From CAYLJO01 sp964383905 (lineage in GTDB: Bacteria > Acidobacteriota > Blastocatellia > Pyrinomonadales > Pyrinomonadaceae): DNA of 12,975 nt. The DNA is taken from contig CAYLJO010000179.1 in the NCBI GenBank assembly GCA_964383905.1, forward strand, positions 1 to 12,975, given 5' to 3'. The notes under the pieces are model-generated. The model saw only the letters and a list, made by a program, of their open reading frames with translations. It was not told the origin of the DNA and searched no databases. Shown in pieces: positions 6,747 through 12,773 of this stretch (the stretch's first letter is position 1; each line of letters opens with the position of its first letter). The translations under genes and the position numbers were made by a program.

Positions 6747-7358
6747 ATGGCAGTTAAACTCGCAGTCATTTACTACAGCGCAACGGGCACGACCTACGCG
6801 TTGGCACGCGCGATAGAGGCAGGCGCACTTGCAGCCGGCGCGGAGGTGCGCTTCCGCAAGGTGCACGAACTCGCGCCCGCGGAGGCGATCAAATCCAACG
6901 CGGGCTGGGCGGCGCACCACCTGGAAACGCAGGACGTGGAGGAGGCGACGAACGACGACCTCGAATGGGCCGACGCCATTATCTTCGGCACGCCGACGCG
7001 CTACGGACTACCGACGGCACAGCTCAAGCAGTTCCTCGACATGACGGGCGGCCTGTGGGCAAGGGGCGCACTGGTCAACAAGGTCTGCTCGGGGTTCACC
7101 AGCACGGGTACCTCGCACGGCGGGCAGGAGACGACCATCGTCAACCTCAACACGACCTTTTATCACTGGGGCGCGATCATCGTCGGCCCCGGTTACGCTG
7201 ATCCGATCCAGTTCCAGTCGGGCAACCCGTATGGCACGTCGTTCACCTCGAACAACGGCGCACTCAAGCCGGACGAGGTAACGCTGGCGGCGGCGCGCTT
7301 CCAGGGCAGGCGTGTCGCCGAAGTGGCCGCGCGATTCGTCTCCGGGAGCGGCAGGTGA
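6747..7358 (+). CDS. wrbA: WrbA-type NAD(P)H:quinone oxidoreductase (flavodoxin fold)
   Basis: This is a 203-aa cytosolic FMN enzyme that reduces quinones by two electrons, avoiding semiquinone radicals. Landmarks are the FMN-phosphate loop YYSATGTTYALA (9-20), the isoalloxazine-binding loop GTPTRYG (81-87), FLDMTGGLWARGALVNK (96-112), STGTSHGGQE (119-128) and FYHWGAIIVGPGY (138-150). Length and motif order match the WrbA family (about 200 aa). The open frame extends upstream, but the ATG at 6747 has a strong AGAGGAGGA Shine-Dalgarno and begins MAVKLAVIYYS as usual, so it is the start. It follows pirin by 82 bp without a visible terminator. The marR-pirin-wrbA set is best read as a quinone-stress module under the shared GTTATAAC-type operator. 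Confidence 0.95.
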   Translation: MAVKLAVIYYSATGTTYALARAIEAGALAAGAEVRFRKVHELAPAEAIKSNAGWAAHHLETQDVEEATNDDLEWADAIIFGTPTRYGLPTAQLKQFLDMTGGLWARGALVNKVCSGFTSTGTSHGGQETTIVNLNTTFYHWGAIIVGPGYADPIQFQSGNPYGTSFTSNNGALKPDEVTLAAARFQGRRVAEVAARFVSGSGR

Positions 7359-7400
7359 GGTAACGAATCAGCTACAGTCCCGACTAACAGTTGAGAAAAC

Positions 7401-7500
7401 ATGGGAGAGGCCGCCATCAGGTCGAGCCGTTCGATTGGGCCGTGCGTTTTGAAGAGCGTGCGCGTGGACCCTGGCTCGAAGGTCGCCACGGGCCTCTCAT
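7401..7500 (+). pseudogene. Possible remnant of an RRXRR/IscB-type nuclease N-terminus
   Basis: The plus frame from 7401 reads GEAAIRSSRS…CVLKSVRVDPGSKVATGL. IscB-like RRXRR proteins carry GKAAVxRRxPF…ILK followed by LKLDPGSKTTGLAL. The DPGSK core and the GxAAI/V start align by eye, but about ten residues between them are missing and nothing recognisable follows. No intact nuclease, HNH domain or transposon end is visible. The same stretch has nested inverted repeats: GAGAGGCC/GGCCTCTC at 7405-7412 and 7491-7498, and TCGAGCC/GGCTCGA inside. Chance similarity cannot be ruled out. Confidence 0.25.
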
Positions 7501-7553
7501 CAATTATGAATTATTATGTATCGGGTCATTGCCACTATGCGACATCAAATCAA

Positions 7554-7577
7554 GCACAGAGTGAAATCACTCTGTGC
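7554..7577 (-). terminator. Perfect 11-bp hairpin at the 3' end of the recombinase fragment
   Basis: GCACAGAGTGA and TCACTCTGTGC form a perfect 11-bp stem around two bases. The TGA stop of the minus-strand recombinase fragment (7569-7567) lies inside it. Downstream on the minus strand comes CTTGATTTGATG, which is only modestly T-rich, so it would be a weak intrinsic terminator. It also lies between convergent wrbA and the fragment, so it might serve either direction. Confidence 0.5.
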
Positions 7578-7821
7578 GCGCTCGCCGGTAGCTCTCTTTC
7601 AACATCTCGGTGGTTGACTGAGCGTAGATTTGTGTCGTTTCTAATTTCGAGTGGCCGAGAAACCTCTGAATCTGCTCAATCGGCATCCCGCGCTCCAGCA
7701 AGGTGGTCGCGACCGAATGCCTGAGCAGATGCGGATAAACCCGCTTGGTAATCCTGGCCTTCTCCACCTTCAGAATTTCCGATTGACATTTCCGGTCAAA
7801 GGGTATTAACTCTATAAGCAT
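7567..7821 (-). pseudogene. Tyrosine recombinase (phage integrase/XerC-like), C-terminal fragment
   Basis: These 84 codons hold the end of the catalytic domain: HLLRHS (box II, His31, Arg34, His35), FLGHS (His57) and TTQIYAQ with the nucleophile Tyr66. The first catalytic arginine and the entire N-terminal DNA-binding domain are absent. Upstream on the minus strand the frame meets a TAA near 7895 and the 24 codons before the ATG resemble nothing, so the gene is truncated at its 5' end. Intact relatives are about 300 aa. It cannot recombine DNA as it stands. It marks a former mobile element or genomic-island edge just past wrbA. Confidence 0.8.
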
Positions 7822-7960
7822 ACCGAATGCTCGTCTAGCGAGTCCCTCGCGCCCGTTAGACCTACATGGCTGTTGACAAGATTTCCACTCCCGTTAGTTT
7901 TATGTAAAGGATCAGTCACATAGGAGTGAGTTGTGCGGGCCTCCTTGCACTGTGACGCGC

Positions 7961-7999
7961 CTTCGACCCTGATAGCACCTGCTGCTTTACGGGTCGAAG
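7961..7999. repeat. Inverted repeat in the region upstream of the 80-aa protein gene
   Basis: CTTCGACCC (7961-7969) and GGGTCGAAG (7991-7999) are a perfect 9-bp inverted repeat around 21 nt. The surroundings (7822-8107) contain no gene I can support. It might be an RNA hairpin, a recombination-site relic next to the broken integrase, or a binding site. Confidence 0.4.
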
Positions 8000-8015
8000 T
8001 GTACCGGCTCTAGTG

Positions 8016-8083
8016 GCGTGATATTGCGTAAGACTTTTTGCGGAAGGGGTGAGCGGTAGGAAAATCGCAGGTTCATATCACGC
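8016..8083. repeat. Second inverted repeat, in the leader of the 80-aa protein gene
   Basis: GCGTGATAT (8016-8024) and ATATCACGC (8075-8083) form a perfect 9-bp inverted repeat separated by 50 nt. It ends 24 nt before the start of the small gene at 8108. It could be a paired regulatory site or fold into a leader structure. No tRNA-like cloverleaf could be built here. Confidence 0.35.
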
Positions 8084-8107
8084 AACCGAAGTAATCGAGG
8101 GGGGATT

Positions 8108-8350
8108 ATGTGCCCTGACGTGCGGAAATACCCAGACCGCCATATCATCGAGGCAGAATTAAAGATCGTAGAGCAGGCGCGGGCGCAGTCGCGGGCGGAA
8201 GCAGCCGCCTTAGAGCGAATGAAAGAAGAGGCGCGCGCTCAATTTCTCAGCCGCGGGTCTGCGACAGAGGGAGAATTTGAGCGCCAATGGCCACAGATTT
8301 GCAGCGAAATGATTAGCCGGCAAGCCCGCCGGGCGATCGCAAAGAACTAA
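8108..8350 (+). CDS. Hypothetical protein, 80 aa, charged and helical
   Basis: GAGGGGGG lies 5 nt before the ATG, a strong ribosome binding site. The product begins MCPDVRKYPDRHIIEAELKI and is Ala/Glu/Arg-rich, predicted mostly helical (residues about 13-48, with an amphipathic EQARAQSRAEAAALERMKEE run), ending ISRQARRAIAKN. There is no signal peptide, membrane span or recognised domain. It is an isolated gene between the broken recombinase and a convergent dehydrogenase, which suggests island cargo. Function unknown. Confidence 0.6.
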   Translation: MCPDVRKYPDRHIIEAELKIVEQARAQSRAEAAALERMKEEARAQFLSRGSATEGEFERQWPQICSEMISRQARRAIAKN

Positions 8351-8618
8351 TAATAGCAGGAACGCCGGAGTCCTCCTGAATAGCTTCCACCCCGTACCTA
8401 CTCACTGCTGCGCCGGACTGCGATGGTAATGGCGGTGCCGGCCGGTGCAGCAATTCCAAGTCCTGCCGCGACTTTAGGCAGCGGGTCAGGTGCGGGCGGC
8501 GGCAGCGCAGCAATACCTTTTCATCTGCCAGCGCGGGTCGAGCAACGGAGCGACCTTTGGACGGCGGGGTGAAGTCCTCGACGAATCTCATCACCCCATC
8601 CGCTTCTGGATTGTTTCC
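8351..8618. other. Intergenic stretch, no gene recognised
   Basis: Between the 80-aa protein gene and the convergent dehydrogenase lie 268 bp. A minus-strand frame of 93 codons (8313-8594) crosses it, but it overlaps the preceding gene, has no ribosome binding site and resembles no family. No terminator hairpin with a T-run was found. Confidence 0.5.
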
Positions 8619-9401
8619 TCACCCCTGAAGCAGCGACTGTGCGCCGTCGATCCAAACTTCGGTGCCGGAAATGTGGCTCGAAGCGCCGGAAGCCAGGAAG
8701 AGTACCAGTTGAGCTACCTGCTCGGCCGTTCCGGGCTCACCGTGAGTCAGCGGGATCTCCCCTTCCGGAAACTCGACGGGCGCACGCACATCTTCCAGAT
8801 CACGCTTCTCGGTATTCTCATCGATCTCGGTTTTGATCGCGCCGGGACAGATAACGTTGACACGGACATGATGCGTAGCCAGCTCAAGGGCGGCCATTTT
8901 AGCGAAAGCAACCTGAGCAGCCTTGGAGCAGGCGTAGGCGGTCGCGCCTGTGTTGCTGAACATCCGCGTGCCGTTGACTGAGGCTGTAATGATCACTGAC
9001 CCGCCCTGCTTTTTGAGATAAGGGACGGCGTACTTGACGGTCAGAAATGTGCCCTTCAGATTGACGTTTAGCGTCCGGTCCCATTCCTCCGGCGCCAGTT
9101 CTTCCAGTGGCGCCCATACTCCGTTGATCCCGGCATTGGCGAAGACAATATCAAGACGATCCCATTGATCGATGATCCGCTCAATAGCCTGCCGCATCTG
9201 GTCGGGCCGCGAGACGTCTGCAATCACAGGGATCGCTTGCCCACGGCTCTGCTCTATCTTCCTGACGATCTGGATAAGCTCATCCTCGGTGCGTCCGAGC
9301 GCGGCGACCTTTGCTCCCTCTTTGGCCAATAGCAAGGCTGCCGCCTTGCCGATACCAGAGCCGGCGCCGGTAATAAGCGCCACTTTGTCCGCCAGTTGCA
9401 T
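8619..9401 (-). CDS. Classical short-chain dehydrogenase/reductase (SDR)
   Basis: This is a 260-aa cytosolic NAD(P)(H)-dependent oxidoreductase with the complete classical SDR set: the cofactor loop TGAGSGIG (11-18), Asp62 in ADVS, NAG (89-91), Asn114, the catalytic Ser141, Tyr156 and Lys160 (YACSK) and PG (186-187). The ending SSHISGTEVWIDGAQS is the family's usual C-terminal strand. A basic residue (Arg37) in ALGRTED, with no acidic residue directly after the second strand, leans toward NADP(H). GGAGGGGG 5 nt before the ATG fixes the start. The BON-domain gene ends 78 bp upstream on the same strand, so the two may be co-transcribed. The substrate cannot be told from sequence. Related SDRs include 3-oxoacyl-ACP reductase-like and glucose-dehydrogenase-like enzymes. 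Confidence 0.93.
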   Translation of the reverse strand: MQLADKVALITGAGSGIGKAAALLLAKEGAKVAALGRTEDELIQIVRKIEQSRGQAIPVIADVSRPDQMRQAIERIIDQWDRLDIVFANAGINGVWAPLEELAPEEWDRTLNVNLKGTFLTVKYAVPYLKKQGGSVIITASVNGTRMFSNTGATAYACSKAAQVAFAKMAALELATHHVRVNVICPGAIKTEIDENTEKRDLEDVRAPVEFPEGEIPLTHGEPGTAEQVAQLVLFLASGASSHISGTEVWIDGAQSLLQG

Positions 9402-9479
9402 GTATCCCCCTCCTTTGTCTAACGCATTCCAGTAAGCGACAGCGCCTCTGCCGGTGATTGATTACCAACGGGGCGCCTT

Positions 9480-10058
9480 CTACCTCGGCCGCTCGCCCTC
9501 AACCTGCAACTCATTCTTCACATCGAAGAGTCCCGGCACAGTCCGCGCCCTGATGTAGGCCAAATTGCTATCGCCTTTATTCGCCACCACCCCCTTGAGC
9601 GTCGCCCGACCGTTCCTGACAATGATGTGGATGGGCGGCACGGCCTGCGTCGCGTAGCGGAAGAGCGGCGAGTTAAAGCTGAACAGCCGGCGGAAGAGCG
9701 CCAGCCGCAGCCGGTCATCGTTGGGCGACAGGGGCAGCACCTCGATCTGATCGTCTACGCGCGTGACCCCCTGGATGCTGCGAACGCGGGCGACGGCCTC
9801 TGATTTGGTCGTCGGTCTTACTACCTGACCGCGCAGGACGACGCTGTCATCGGGCAAGACCTGGCCATCGAGCCAGTCGAAGACGCCGTAGTAGGGCAGC
9901 ATTAGTAGTTGGTGACGGGCCTCATCGGCCAGTAAGACCTGGGTGCGGGTCGCCGCCTGGATGGGGGGGGCAGTCCTCGCCTGCGCCAGGGCATCAGGAC
10001 TAACAACAGCGAGAGTGAATAACGCAAAGGTGACAACGAGCGCCCGCCTTTTTAACAT
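9480..10058 (-). CDS. Secreted protein with two BON domains
   Basis: This is a 192-aa periplasmic protein. A signal peptide spans residues 1-25 (MLKRRALVVTFALFTLAVVS, cleavage after ALA). BON domain 1 covers about 42-108 (VVLRGQVV… ARVRSIQGVTRVDDQIEVLP) and BON domain 2 about 114-187 (HIIVRNGRATLKGVVANKGD… IRARTVPGLFDVKNELQVEG). BON domains, as in OsmY, bind phospholipid membranes and are linked to envelope stress. The conserved G-x-V-x-N/R-T/K turn is present in both copies. GGAGG lies 10 nt before the ATG. TTGACG (10110-10105) is a possible -35 but no good -10 accompanies it. The dehydrogenase gene follows 78 bp downstream. Confidence 0.88.
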   Translation of the reverse strand: MLKRRALVVTFALFTLAVVSPDALAQARTAPPIQAATRTQVLLADEARHQLLMLPYYGVFDWLDGQVLPDDSVVLRGQVVRPTTKSEAVARVRSIQGVTRVDDQIEVLPLSPNDDRLRLALFRRLFSFNSPLFRYATQAVPPIHIIVRNGRATLKGVVANKGDSNLAYIRARTVPGLFDVKNELQVEGERPR

Positions 10059-10097
10059 ATTTTAATAACCTCCATTCAAAGTAGCATCAATTATTGC

Positions 10098-10215
10098 CGG
10101 AAGGCGTCAAATTCTTATCTCGAAGCCCTTCCGAAATTATTGTGTCTTAATGCTGTTGGCGGCACATGATTCTTATAGCGGTTCTCAAATGCGCTTCGGA
10201 AGTTAGCGCTTCGGA
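10098..10215. repeat. Cluster of short repeats sharing CTTCGGAAG, between the BON gene and the GH27 remnant
   Basis: GCGCTTCGGAAGT occurs twice in direct orientation (10191-10203 and 10206-10218), 15 nt apart. Its inverse, CTTCCGAA, is at 10128-10135. CGGAAGG (10098-10104) pairs with CCTTCCG (10127-10133). AATTATTG also repeats on either side. The cluster lies exactly where the alpha-galactosidase remnant loses its 5' part, so it may mark a deletion or transposition scar. Confidence 0.4.
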
Positions 10216-10223
10216 AGTCGGGG

Positions 10224-10547
10224 ATGAGGGAGCTGTTGGATAGGGCGAAGGCCCCTCATCAACCGGCGCGTGTTGACTCGCGGCTCGTCCCGGACGTGTG
10301 GGTCGAGCCGGAGTATGTCGTGACGGTGCTGGCCGATTCCGGCAAAGACTCCTATGTCGCAGCCTTCAACATTAGCGATCGGGCGCAAACTGTTCATTAC
10401 GCCTGGAGTGATCTCGGTCTAGCGGCTCCGAGTTACAAACTCCGCGATTTGTGGAAGCGCGCGGAAATGGGGTCGGCCGCCTCTCTGGAAATTACTCTGC
10501 CTCCACATGCCTCTGTCCTTTACCGTGCGGTGCCCGACCACCGGTGA
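10224..10547 (+). pseudogene. Alpha-galactosidase (GH27) C-terminal beta-sandwich remnant
   Basis: The 107 codons read VWVEPEYVVTVLADSGKDSY, then VAAFNISDRAQTVHYAWSDLGL, YKLRDLWKRAEMG and LPPHASVLYRAV. This order is that of the all-beta domain closing GH27 alpha-galactosidases (VALFNRSD… WxDLGL… RVRDLW… VPxHGxxLLRV). The catalytic (beta/alpha)8 barrel with its two aspartates is missing. Upstream in frame there is a TAG near 10173 and no barrel sequence. No ribosome binding site precedes the ATG. It is therefore a 5'-truncated relic. A free-standing domain protein is less likely. Confidence 0.6.
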
Positions 10548-10754
10548 ACGAATGATGGAGCAATCCTGGGGGAGCGCCAAGATCACTTTCGCCGGACCAC
10601 CAGGGGCAATCTGCTCTCGCAAGCCGACTTCGGAGGGCCTGCCTCCATCTCTCGCGCAGCATCGCGCTCGATCTGATCTCGCGCGTTCTCGGCACACATT
10701 CGCCAGCAGTATCAATTTTGATGACTCAGAAATTGACTGACTTCATCCATTACC
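10548..10754. other. Gap between two convergent gene remnants, nothing recognised
   Basis: These 207 bp lie between the GH27 remnant and the kinase/TPR tail. Overlapping short frames occur on both strands (for example minus 10419-10715) but none has a ribosome binding site or familiar sequence, and no terminator is apparent. It is probably decayed DNA. Confidence 0.4.
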
Positions 10755-11099
10755 TTATTGCGATAGCCCGACTCGTCGCAGCAGTTCAGCAAAACGTGGG
10801 TCCGAGCGCAGGCTGTCGTATTTAGGATGCACTTTGAGGAGTACTAGCCACCCGTCATGCATCGCGTATTCCTTCTCCAGCCAGGTAAACGCCTGATCTT
10901 TCTCGCCCAGGCGCGCATAGATGTCGGCAAATTCCGAGGGTGGGATGTATCGCCGTTTCGCTTCCTCTCTTAAGAGGCCGAGCTTCTTCTGCCAGAACCC
11001 CCTCAGCCCCGAGGCCTCATAGGACTTCCTCAACGCGCTCGCGGTCTGCGCTTGCATTCCCCTCGCTGTCATTGCGCCACGGATCATTCTTAGGGTCAC
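10755..11099 (-). pseudogene. C-terminal TPR tail of a kinase- or transcription-factor-linked TPR protein
   Basis: The segment LRKSYEASGLRGFWQKKLGLL, then FADIYARLGEKDQAFTWLEKEY and LKVHPKYDSLRSDPRFAELL ending RRVGLSQ is the standard C-terminus of large acidobacterial Ser/Thr kinase-TPR and CadC-like winged-helix-TPR proteins. Only about 100 of their roughly 800 residues remain. The GTG at its 5' end overlaps the hydrolase stop (GTGA), but no ribosome binding site is evident and the frame continues, meaninglessly, into the hydrolase gene. It is most simply a truncated relic fused to the hydrolase segment by rearrangement. Translational coupling of a short TPR protein is a weaker alternative. 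Confidence 0.6.
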
Positions 11100-12148
11100 T
11101 CGCTCTTTATCGCCAGCGGTCGCACATATTTAACCAGTGCCGCTAAGAATTCCTCGCGATGCGTGACGAGCGCAAAATGACCCGCGTGCTCGATGAGAAT
11201 TAGTCTCTTCTTCGGCGCTTTCACGACATTAAAGTATTTCACCGCGACGGATGTTGGCGTGACCATATCTTCCTTGCCCTGAATCACGTAGAAGGGAACC
11301 TTTAATATATTGGCTGTGGTTGGCAGCTCGGTGGCGAGCATCGCGCTTAGCGTGGTGCGCCCGGAGTAGCTCATGCCTTCGCCCAGCGCCTTCATATACT
11401 CCTCGGTAAACTCCGGGCTTGATCGAACGATTCGCCCCAGGTCTTCAAACCACTTGGCATCATCCTGCGACATATAGGGGTTGTGTATACTCCACCAGGA
11501 AAAATACTGCGCCGCGTTGGTTGGGTCCGGCGTGCCGATGGCTTCTAATTGCTCTACCCTCTTGCGGTCATGAGCGGCGCGTGCTTTGGCGAGCAGAAAA
11601 TCGAACTGCGCCTGAACATTGGCGCGCCAACTCCCTACCTGTCCCGTGCCAATGTAAGCGGCAAACAATTCCGGACGACGCTGAACCATGCCGATGCCTA
11701 GATGGCTCCCCCAGGAATGGCCCAGCAGCAAGATCTTTTTCTTTGCCAGATAATCGCATAAATACTGGGTGAGTTCGATGCCATCCGACTCGACACGCTC
11801 AGGCTCGGGCGGCGAGTGAGGATTCCTGGTGTAGGTTTTGCCGGCACCGCGCTGATCCCACTGAACAATCGTGAACTCTTTTTCATAGACAGCGTAAGTG
11901 CTGCGCAAAGAAGACTGCGCATCGCCTGGCCCGCCATGTACCACTAACAGCACGGGATTGGCACGGTTAACACCGCGAATGGTGATCCACTGTTCAATAC
12001 CACCCAACGTAACAAAGCGCGTTTCTTGAATTGGTGTGGCGATAGTGTCTGGTACTGGTAAATTGGCGGCAGCTACAAAACCCGGCAGCCATGGACTCGT
12101 TATAATCAGTAGCAAACTAAGGCTTTTGTTTATTTGAGGGAGCAACAT
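11096..12148 (-). CDS. Secreted alpha/beta hydrolase, proline-iminopeptidase-like (peptidase S33)
   Basis: From the chosen ATG this is 350 aa. A signal peptide spans about residues 1-27 (NKSLSLLLIITSPWLPGFVAA), followed by an alpha/beta-hydrolase fold: oxyanion segment HGGPG (71-75), WDQRGAGKT (97-105), nucleophile elbow GHSWGS (Ser145), acid GKEDMVTP (Asp294) and EHAGHF (His324). The HGGPG/WDQRGAG/GHSWG set is that of S33 prolyl iminopeptidases and their relatives. The cap domain (about 170-265) is Trp/Tyr-rich (YFSWWSIHNPYMS). AAGGA lies 8 nt before this ATG. The frame extends 37 codons further to 12259, but that start has no ribosome binding site. It probably cleaves N-terminal residues of peptides, or esters/lactones, in the periplasm. 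Confidence 0.88.
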   Translation of the reverse strand: MLLPQINKSLSLLLIITSPWLPGFVAAANLPVPDTIATPIQETRFVTLGGIEQWITIRGVNRANPVLLVVHGGPGDAQSSLRSTYAVYEKEFTIVQWDQRGAGKTYTRNPHSPPEPERVESDGIELTQYLCDYLAKKKILLLGHSWGSHLGIGMVQRRPELFAAYIGTGQVGSWRANVQAQFDFLLAKARAAHDRKRVEQLEAIGTPDPTNAAQYFSWWSIHNPYMSQDDAKWFEDLGRIVRSSPEFTEEYMKALGEGMSYSGRTTLSAMLATELPTTANILKVPFYVIQGKEDMVTPTSVAVKYFNVVKAPKKRLILIEHAGHFALVTHREEFLAALVKYVRPLAIKSE

Positions 12149-12259
12149 GTTGCTTTTCCTTCCCAGTACCCACGAATTGGATTCGGCGCGGGCGGAGGTC
12201 GAAATTCCGAAAAAGCTCAACAGCAGCGCAAAAGCAGGAGCAGGAAGATGTTTTTTCAT
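12149..12259 (-). other. In-frame upstream extension coding a second signal-peptide-like sequence
   Basis: The hydrolase frame is open upstream to an ATG at 12259, and the 37 extra codons read MKKHLPAPAFALLLSFFGIS then TSARAESNSWVLGRKSN. This is a textbook signal peptide with an ARA cleavage site, placed directly before the hydrolase's own signal sequence. No Shine-Dalgarno sequence precedes it. It may be the 5' remnant of another secreted-protein gene fused in frame, or an alternative start producing a tandem signal. Confidence 0.45.
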
Positions 12260-12339
12260 CGATCGTCAGACAGAGAGCGATCATTTCAACGCATGGGGGA
12301 CAATTCAAAAGACGGTGAAAAACAGTGAACTGTTAACGA

Positions 12340-12704
12340 GCGGTTGAGGCTGCCGGTGTAGATAAGCGGGCAAGCTGCCACACGCTACGTCACTGCTTCG
12401 CCACGCACCCTGCTGGAAGCAGGCTCCGACATCCGCACGATCATTGCCCACCGTTTTTAGGTGAACATAGTTCATCAAAACACCCCACCTTCGCTTACCC
12501 TCAACCCTCTATAGGTGAAAACACCACCCGGACTCCTTTTGTGGCAGAGATTTGATTTGCACGGGTCTGAGGGGGCGGGGTGGCTGCACTGTCGCCCTGC
12601 TACCCGACTAGGAGCTGCTCGGCCACAAGGACGTCTCGACTATGATTGACACGAACATGCTGAAGAAGGGCGGCAAGGCTGTCAGAAGTCCCGCCGACTG
12701 GTGA
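12340..12704 (+). pseudogene. Integron-integrase-like tyrosine recombinase, C-terminal pseudogene
   Basis: The plus strand reads VEAAGVDKRASCHTLRHCFA then TH (12343-12408). After one extra C the next frame gives LLEAGSDIRTI (12410-12442). About 170 bp of unrelated DNA follow, then ELLGHKDVS-TMIDTNMLKKGG and KAVRSPADW plus stop (12612-12704). Intact integron-type integrases have TLRHSFATHLLEAG, DIRTVQELLGHKD and STTMIYTHVLNRGG. So the copy carries a frameshift, an insertion, a missing threonine codon and a Tyr-to-Asp change at the nucleophile position (MIYTH to MIDTN). The catalytic arginine of box II and both flanking histidines remain. The gene is clearly dead. No N-terminal half is visible upstream. 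Confidence 0.75.
12443..12611. other. DNA interrupting the integrase pseudogene
   Basis: About 169 bp separate the DIRTI and ELLGH parts of the pseudogene. The stretch contains the palindrome TGAAC-ATA-GTTCA (12462-12474) and GGTGAAAACACC further on. It has stop codons in all likely frames and no recognisable terminal repeats or target duplication, so its origin (tiny element or rearrangement) is unclear. Confidence 0.4.
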
Positions 12705-12773
12705 GACAAGGGGGCCGCCCAGGGTCAGGGCTAGATCACTAATACCCAGGTAGGTCGAGGATGAGTTGAATAG

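Noticed and set aside
7193..7489. Minus-strand frame of 98 codons crossing the wrbA 3' end
   Set aside because: It overlaps the strongly supported wrbA C-terminus in antisense and has no ribosome binding site or known domain.
7405..7498. Possible integron attC site
   Set aside because: The imperfect palindrome has a suitable length, but neither end carries the required RYYYAAC/GTTRRRY core sites.
8056..8090. tRNA-like T-arm (GGTTCATATC)
   Set aside because: No five-pair T-stem, acceptor stem or anticodon arm can be built around it.
8313..8594. Minus-strand frame of 93 codons between the 80-aa gene and the dehydrogenase
   Set aside because: It overlaps the 80-aa gene, lacks a ribosome binding site and has Pro/Arg-rich, family-less sequence.
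11419..11772. Plus-strand frame of 117 codons inside the hydrolase gene
   Set aside because: It is antisense to the conserved catalytic region of the hydrolase and shows Trp/Arg/Cys-rich shadow composition.
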